Origin: Bacilli bacterium
GTDB taxonomy: Bacteria > Bacillota_I > Bacilli_A > RF39 > UBA660
Length of the DNA stretch: 8,069 nt
NCBI GenBank assembly: GCA_016297695.1
Contig: JAEDGC010000063.1
Span: forward strand, 1 to 8,069
Reading direction: 5' to 3'
Made by a program: the position numbers and the translations under genes. Under the pieces are notes generated by a model. That model was not told where the DNA came from, searched no databases, and saw only the letters and a list, made by a program, of their open reading frames with translations. Below, in pieces: positions 5,670-8,069 of the stretch (the stretch's first letter is position 1; each line of letters begins with the position of its first letter).

Positions 5670-6893
5670 TTATTTTCTAATTAAATGCGTTGGTAATCCA
5701 TTAGTATATATTGGAGTCAACTCTCCCATAATTAGTGGTTTAGCGTATTTAATATAATCTTCTGTTAATTGTTTATTTTCACTATCAATCATATTAGAAG
5801 GAATTTTTTTCTCTATATTAGCAATGTCATGAATATCATATAATGAATAATTTATTTTATACTCTTTATTCTCCTCTCTAAGCATTACAACCATTTCTCC
5901 AGTTACGCCACGATTTGCAGCCATTACTGCTTCATAACCTACTTTTATTGCTTCTTCTATATCTGTTAAAGACGCTAAATGTGTTGCAGCTCTTTGTAGT
6001 GTAGAAAATTCAATTGCTCTTGTTTTTAAACCAGTTTCATTATGAATAATATCTGCAAGAGTTACAGCAGCTCCAGATAATTGTTTATGCCCAAAAGCAT
6101 CAACTGATTTATTAGAATCACCTAATTCACAAACAAATTTACCATCGGATGTTGCAATACCTTCAGAAATTGCAATTACTACTGAATTTTTTTCCTCTGC
6201 CAATTTTTTTATTCTATTTTTGAATTCTTCTAAGTCAAATGTATCTTCAGGTAAATAAATAGCATCAACACCCTCACAATCATCACCTTTTGCCAGTGCA
6301 GCAGCTGCTGTTAACCAACCTGCGTGTCTACCCATTATCTCAACAATGCAAACAGTTGGTTTTTCTACACCAAATGATGCGTTATCACGAATAATTTCTT
6401 TAATACTTGTAGCTATATATTTTGCTGCTGAGCCGTATCCTGGACAATGATCTGTTATTGGCAAATCATTATCAATCGTTTTAGGAATTCCAACAAATTT
6501 TTGCTTTTTACCGTTTTCTTTTGCATAGTCAGATAACATTTTAATTGTGTCCATTGAATCATTACCTCCAATATAGAAGAAATATTCAATATCTAATTCA
6601 TCTAATTTAACAAATATTTTTTCGTAAACATCTTTAGCTTCTTCAAATTTAGGTAATTTATATCGACAAGACCCTAAATATGCAGAAGGTGTTCTTTTTA
6701 ATAATTCAACTTTTTCATCATCTAATTCTTCTTTTAAATCAATAAACTCTCCTTTTAAAAATCCTTCAATACCATGAACCATACCATAAATATGGTCACT
6801 TCCAATTTCTTTAGCAGCTAAATAAACTCCGGCTACTGAAGAATTAATAACTGCAGTAGGTCCACCTGATTGTCCTACAATTATATTTTTCAT
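5670..6893 (-). CDS. pfp: 6-phosphofructokinase, predicted pyrophosphate-dependent
   Basis: Catalyses phosphorylation of fructose 6-phosphate to fructose 1,6-bisphosphate, the committing step of glycolysis; cytoplasmic. The 407-aa protein shows the family motifs in order: GQSGGPT (7-13), GGNDS (109-113), PKTIDND with the catalytic Asp (137-143), PGYGSAAKY (151-159), and MGRHAGW (187-193) of the fructose-phosphate site. ATP enzymes such as E. coli PfkA have GGDGS and PGTIDND. Here Asp replaces the second Gly and Lys replaces Gly before TIDND, the two residues known to mark pyrophosphate use. The phosphoryl donor is therefore predicted to be pyrophosphate, making the reaction reversible. The length also fits the longer single-subunit PPi-type enzymes better than the ~320-aa ATP type. 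The ATG at 6893 is preceded by AAGG (6904-6907). The gene has its own terminator and is probably transcribed alone. Phosphofructokinase is certain; the donor is strong inference. Confidence 0.93.
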   Translation of the reverse strand: MKNIIVGQSGGPTAVINSSVAGVYLAAKEIGSDHIYGMVHGIEGFLKGEFIDLKEELDDEKVELLKRTPSAYLGSCRYKLPKFEEAKDVYEKIFVKLDELDIEYFFYIGGNDSMDTIKMLSDYAKENGKKQKFVGIPKTIDNDLPITDHCPGYGSAAKYIATSIKEIIRDNASFGVEKPTVCIVEIMGRHAGWLTAAAALAKGDDCEGVDAIYLPEDTFDLEEFKNRIKKLAEEKNSVVIAISEGIATSDGKFVCELGDSNKSVDAFGHKQLSGAAVTLADIIHNETGLKTRAIEFSTLQRAATHLASLTDIEEAIKVGYEAVMAANRGVTGEMVVMLREENKEYKINYSLYDIHDIANIEKKIPSNMIDSENKQLTEDYIKYAKPLIMGELTPIYTNGLPTHLIRK

Positions 6894-6914
6894 TCTATCA
6901 CATCCTTCTTTTAT

Positions 6915-6923
6915 ATTTTATCA
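6915..6923 (-). promoter_or_regulatory. Possible extended -10 promoter of the phosphofructokinase gene
   Basis: On the minus strand TGATAAAAT is a TG-n-TAAAAT extended -10, starting transcription near 6908 just ahead of AAGG at 6904-6907. The leader would be short. Only a T-run stands in the -35 position. TATTAT at 6931-6936 is an alternative -10. Tentative. Confidence 0.4.
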
Positions 6924-6935
6924 AAGCTCTATAAT

Positions 6936-6974
6936 AAAAAAAAGAAAAACATATTAGTTTATAATAAAATAAAC
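6936..6974 (-). terminator. Weak terminator after the frameshifted surface gene
   Basis: GTTTAT (6957-6962) and ATAAAC (6969-6974) form a perfect 6-bp stem three bases past the stop codon at 6977. On the minus strand a T-rich stretch (6950-6936, one C interrupting) follows after seven other bases. The stem is short and AT-only apart from one pair, so termination may be partial and some transcripts may run into the phosphofructokinase gene. Confidence 0.4.
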
Positions 6975-6976
6975 TT

Positions 6977-7387
6977 TTATGCTGTTCTTTTATACATGTA
7001 TACTGCTATGTATGGATTTTGGATACTAAATGATGAACCAGATCCTGTAGAACTTGTATTTGAGGAATTTGTTGAAACACTTAAATTTAAATTTCCACTA
7101 TATCCTGTATAAATTGTCTCTTTATCAACTACTAAATTATTTCCTGATGATGACCATTCTGTCGGAATTCCAGCATTTGATCCATTATACCACTGTACTC
7201 TAATACCAGTATTATGATTATGATTACCACCAGTCGCAGATCCACTTAATGATGGTATTACATGGCTATGACTCGGTAAATTTGAGGTACTTAAAGTTAC
7301 ATATGTTGACTTTAGTATATGAAACTGGTGTTGTTTCATTTGTTTCTTTTGAATTAAATGATACTGTACATTTTGTACTTGTTGCAC
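6977..7387 (-). pseudogene. C-terminal phage tail-collar-like part of a frameshifted surface protein
   Basis: The meaningful part of this frame runs from about 7309 to the TAA at 6977 (110 aa). It begins STYVTLSTSNLPSHSH, continues through GNHNHNTG and a Ser/Asn/Gly-rich stretch, and ends FSIQNPYIAVYMYKRTA. The NLPSHSH start, clustered His-x-His pairs and a terminal PYIAVYMYKR resemble the C-terminal collar or tail-fibre domain of phage and microcystin-dependent-type proteins, where such histidines can bind metal in trimers. The bases upstream (7310-7387) encode only out-of-frame readings of the partner at 7266-7721 and have no ribosome binding site for the ATG at 7387. The part is therefore best read as the second half of one broken 247-aa gene. 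The break lies at 7310, where one extra base separates the frames. It could be annotated as a separate 136-aa hypothetical protein, but independent translation is unlikely. Confidence 0.72.
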
Positions 7388-7721
7388 TCATATCTGCTAT
7401 ATTTATTTGCCAATTTATTGTATCAAATGTTGCTGTTACTCCATTACTACATTCAATACTTTCTACTTTGTAATTTGTCTCATAACTTGGAAATGTATCT
7501 GTTTCTTTTCCATCTACTAATACTGCTACTCTTACATCTCCCATTGAGTAGTTTCCTATTTGATTTTTTATTACATCAAATTCTTTTTGCATTTTATATA
7601 TTGCATAGGATTTTGTTATAACAACTACAATTAGTAAACACATTATTATAGATAGTGATACAATCATATTTTTAGTTGTTATTTTTTTATTATCTTTTTT
7701 AAATTTTTGTAACTTTGGCAT
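7266..7721 (-). CDS. Membrane-anchored N-terminal part of a frameshifted surface protein
   Basis: This part of the gene carries the start signals: ATG at 7721, GGGAG (7732-7736) ten bases upstream, and a consensus promoter. The product is 151 aa. A lysine-rich cytoplasmic start (1-18) leads into a hydrophobic segment at about 19-36, then SYAIYK and a short helix. An extracellular domain (about 62-123) has two cysteines, in ECSNG (91) and TKCTVSF (118). The pattern C-S-N-G...W...KC-x-V-x-F is one I associate with small beta domains of Bacillota surface proteins; a disulfide is plausible. Coding sense is good to residue 137 (SYTK). The last 14 residues (VNICNFKYLKFTES) look like out-of-frame tail, since the other frame continues with a collar-like domain. 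As it stands the protein would be a truncated, anchored stub. It belongs with the pseudogene part at 6977-7387. Function unknown. Confidence 0.72.
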   Translation of the reverse strand: MPKLQKFKKDNKKITTKNMIVSLSIIMCLLIVVVITKSYAIYKMQKEFDVIKNQIGNYSMGDVRVAVLVDGKETDTFPSYETNYKVESIECSNGVTATFDTINWQINIADMSATSTKCTVSFNSKETNETTPVSYTKVNICNFKYLKFTES

Positions 7722-7755
7722 ATTGTTAATTCTCCCTACTAGTTTATTTTATACC

Positions 7756-7785
7756 ATTATATATAATGTAAAATAATATTGTCAA
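7756..7785 (-). promoter_or_regulatory. Consensus sigma-A promoter of the frameshifted surface gene
   Basis: On the minus strand, a perfect TTGACA (7780-7785) and a perfect TATAAT (7756-7761) are separated by 18 bases. Transcription would start near 7749, before the GGGAG site at 7732-7736. As at 2493-2522, the -35 continues as TTGACAAT and the spacer is 18 bases. The -35 directly follows the preceding terminator, with only a G between it and the T-tract. Confidence 0.8.
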
Positions 7786-7786
7786 C

Positions 7787-7812
7787 AAAAAAATTGGCTA
7801 TTTTTAAGCCAA
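7787..7812 (-). terminator. Intrinsic terminator of the nuclease/transposase-type gene
   Basis: TTGGCT (7794-7799) and AGCCAA (7807-7812) form a 6-bp stem with a 7-base loop, followed on the minus strand by seven T residues (7793-7787). It has the most GC-rich stem of the terminators here and lies 77 bases past the stop codon at 7889. Confidence 0.75.
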
Positions 7813-7888
7813 AATTTTGATAAAAAAATTATAATATTAATAATATATCTTCATATGCAAATTTAAAATTATTATAACTTTTACTTAT

Positions 7889-8069
7889 TTAAATACTAGT
7901 TTTTCTTAATTGTAATATATCTTTTAATGACAAATTTGTATGTTTAGATATTTCTTCAAGTTCCATACCTGAATCAAGTAAACTTTTTGCTATTTTTATG
8001 GATGATGATTTTTCTCCTTGTTCTAATCCTTGTTCTAATCCTTGTTCTAATCCTTTTTCTAATCCTCTT
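7889..8069 (-). CDS. Rpn/PD-(D/E)XK transposase-type nuclease, C-terminal end (partial)
   Basis: The reading frame enters from the right edge and ends at TAA (7889-7891), so only the last 59 complete codons are seen. It opens with a Gly-Leu-Glu-Gln tetrapeptide repeat (RGLEKGLEQGLEQ and onward). After GEKSSS comes IKIAKSLLDSGMELEEISKHTNLSLKDILQLRK, a helix-turn-helix-like tail. This arrangement, a G-x-E-x-G repeat linker followed by IAK-LL--G---E-I---T-LS---I--L, is typical of the C-terminus of the Rpn family recombination-promoting nucleases/putative transposases (PD-(D/E)XK_2 type). The catalytic domain lies outside the window, so whether the gene is intact is unknown. Such genes are often multicopy and mark mobile or decaying regions. 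The tail alone also occurs on related proteins, so the family call is good but not proven. Confidence 0.78.
   Translation of the reverse strand, partial: RGLEKGLEQGLEQGLEQGEKSSSIKIAKSLLDSGMELEEISKHTNLSLKDILQLRKTSI
8016..8063. repeat. 12-bp tandem repeat, four units
   Basis: CCTTGTTCTAAT occurs three times without change (8016-8027, 8028-8039, 8040-8051). A fourth unit with one base changed follows (8052-8063), and the array may continue past the window edge. On the minus strand each unit encodes one Leu-Glu-Gln-Gly tetrapeptide (Leu-Glu-Lys-Gly in the changed unit). Twelve is a multiple of three, so gain or loss of units would keep the frame. Confidence 0.9.

Noticed and set aside
6870..7112. 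Plus-strand open frame spanning the gap between the phosphofructokinase and the surface gene
   Set aside because: Its C-terminal half is antisense to the collar-like domain and its start is inside the phosphofructokinase start region. No promoter or ribosome site was seen.
7310..7316. Programmed +1 ribosomal frameshift site
   Set aside because: There is no in-frame stop or rare-codon stall at the junction and no upstream Shine-Dalgarno-like stimulator; a simple indel explains it better.
7249..7621. Two overlapping plus-strand open frames opposite the frameshifted gene
   Set aside because: They are hydrophobic antisense shadows of the membrane-anchored protein, with no expression signals.
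7816..7888. Possible small gene or RNA between the nuclease-type gene and its terminator
   Set aside because: The stretch is almost pure A/T, with no open frame carrying a ribosome site and no stable structure. It is best seen as the 3' untranslated region.
8016..8063. CRISPR-like array
   Set aside because: The units are 12 bp, directly abutting with no spacers, and encode an in-frame tetrapeptide repeat.

Overview
The window comes from a very AT-rich Gram-positive-type bacterium, most likely an uncultured gut member of the Bacillota (Bacilli/Erysipelotrichia-like; exact placement is inference). The support is AAGGAG-type ribosome binding sites, consensus sigma-A promoters, a SipW-type secretion signal, and surface-protein domain styles common in such genomes. 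TGA works as a stop: miaB ends in TGA just before the next gene starts, so this is the standard bacterial code and not the Mycoplasma code.

Layout. 1-620: a short plus-strand gene of unknown function (start at 120), with a clear promoter, a perfect inverted repeat upstream, and a bidirectional terminator. 659-2467 (minus): a large secreted surface protein with a SipW/TasA-type signal, two related beta-type domains and a C-terminal DUF6273-like domain. It lies between two identical 32-bp terminator copies. 2557-5570 (minus): a tight operon, miaB - P-loop nucleoside kinase-like gene - queA, so two of its three genes modify tRNA. 5670-6893 (minus): a phosphofructokinase with the sequence signature of the pyrophosphate-dependent type, as a single-gene unit. 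6977-7721 (minus): a membrane-anchored surface protein with a phage tail-collar-like C-terminus, split by a one-base frameshift. 7889-8069 (minus): the C-terminal end of an Rpn/PD-(D/E)XK transposase-type nuclease, cut by the window edge, with a 12-bp tandem repeat.

Most of the window is housekeeping (tRNA modification, glycolysis) with envelope genes around it. Nearly everything is on the minus strand. Units are packed so closely that three promoters begin within 0-2 bases of the T-tract of the terminator before them. I see no tRNA, rRNA, CRISPR array, integrase or recognisable defence cassette, and no intergenic stretch over 300 bases. The most interesting material is the repeat-flanked surface-protein gene, the frameshifted anchored collar protein, and the unknown gene with its upstream palindrome. 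I did not find convincing evidence for a new multi-gene system.
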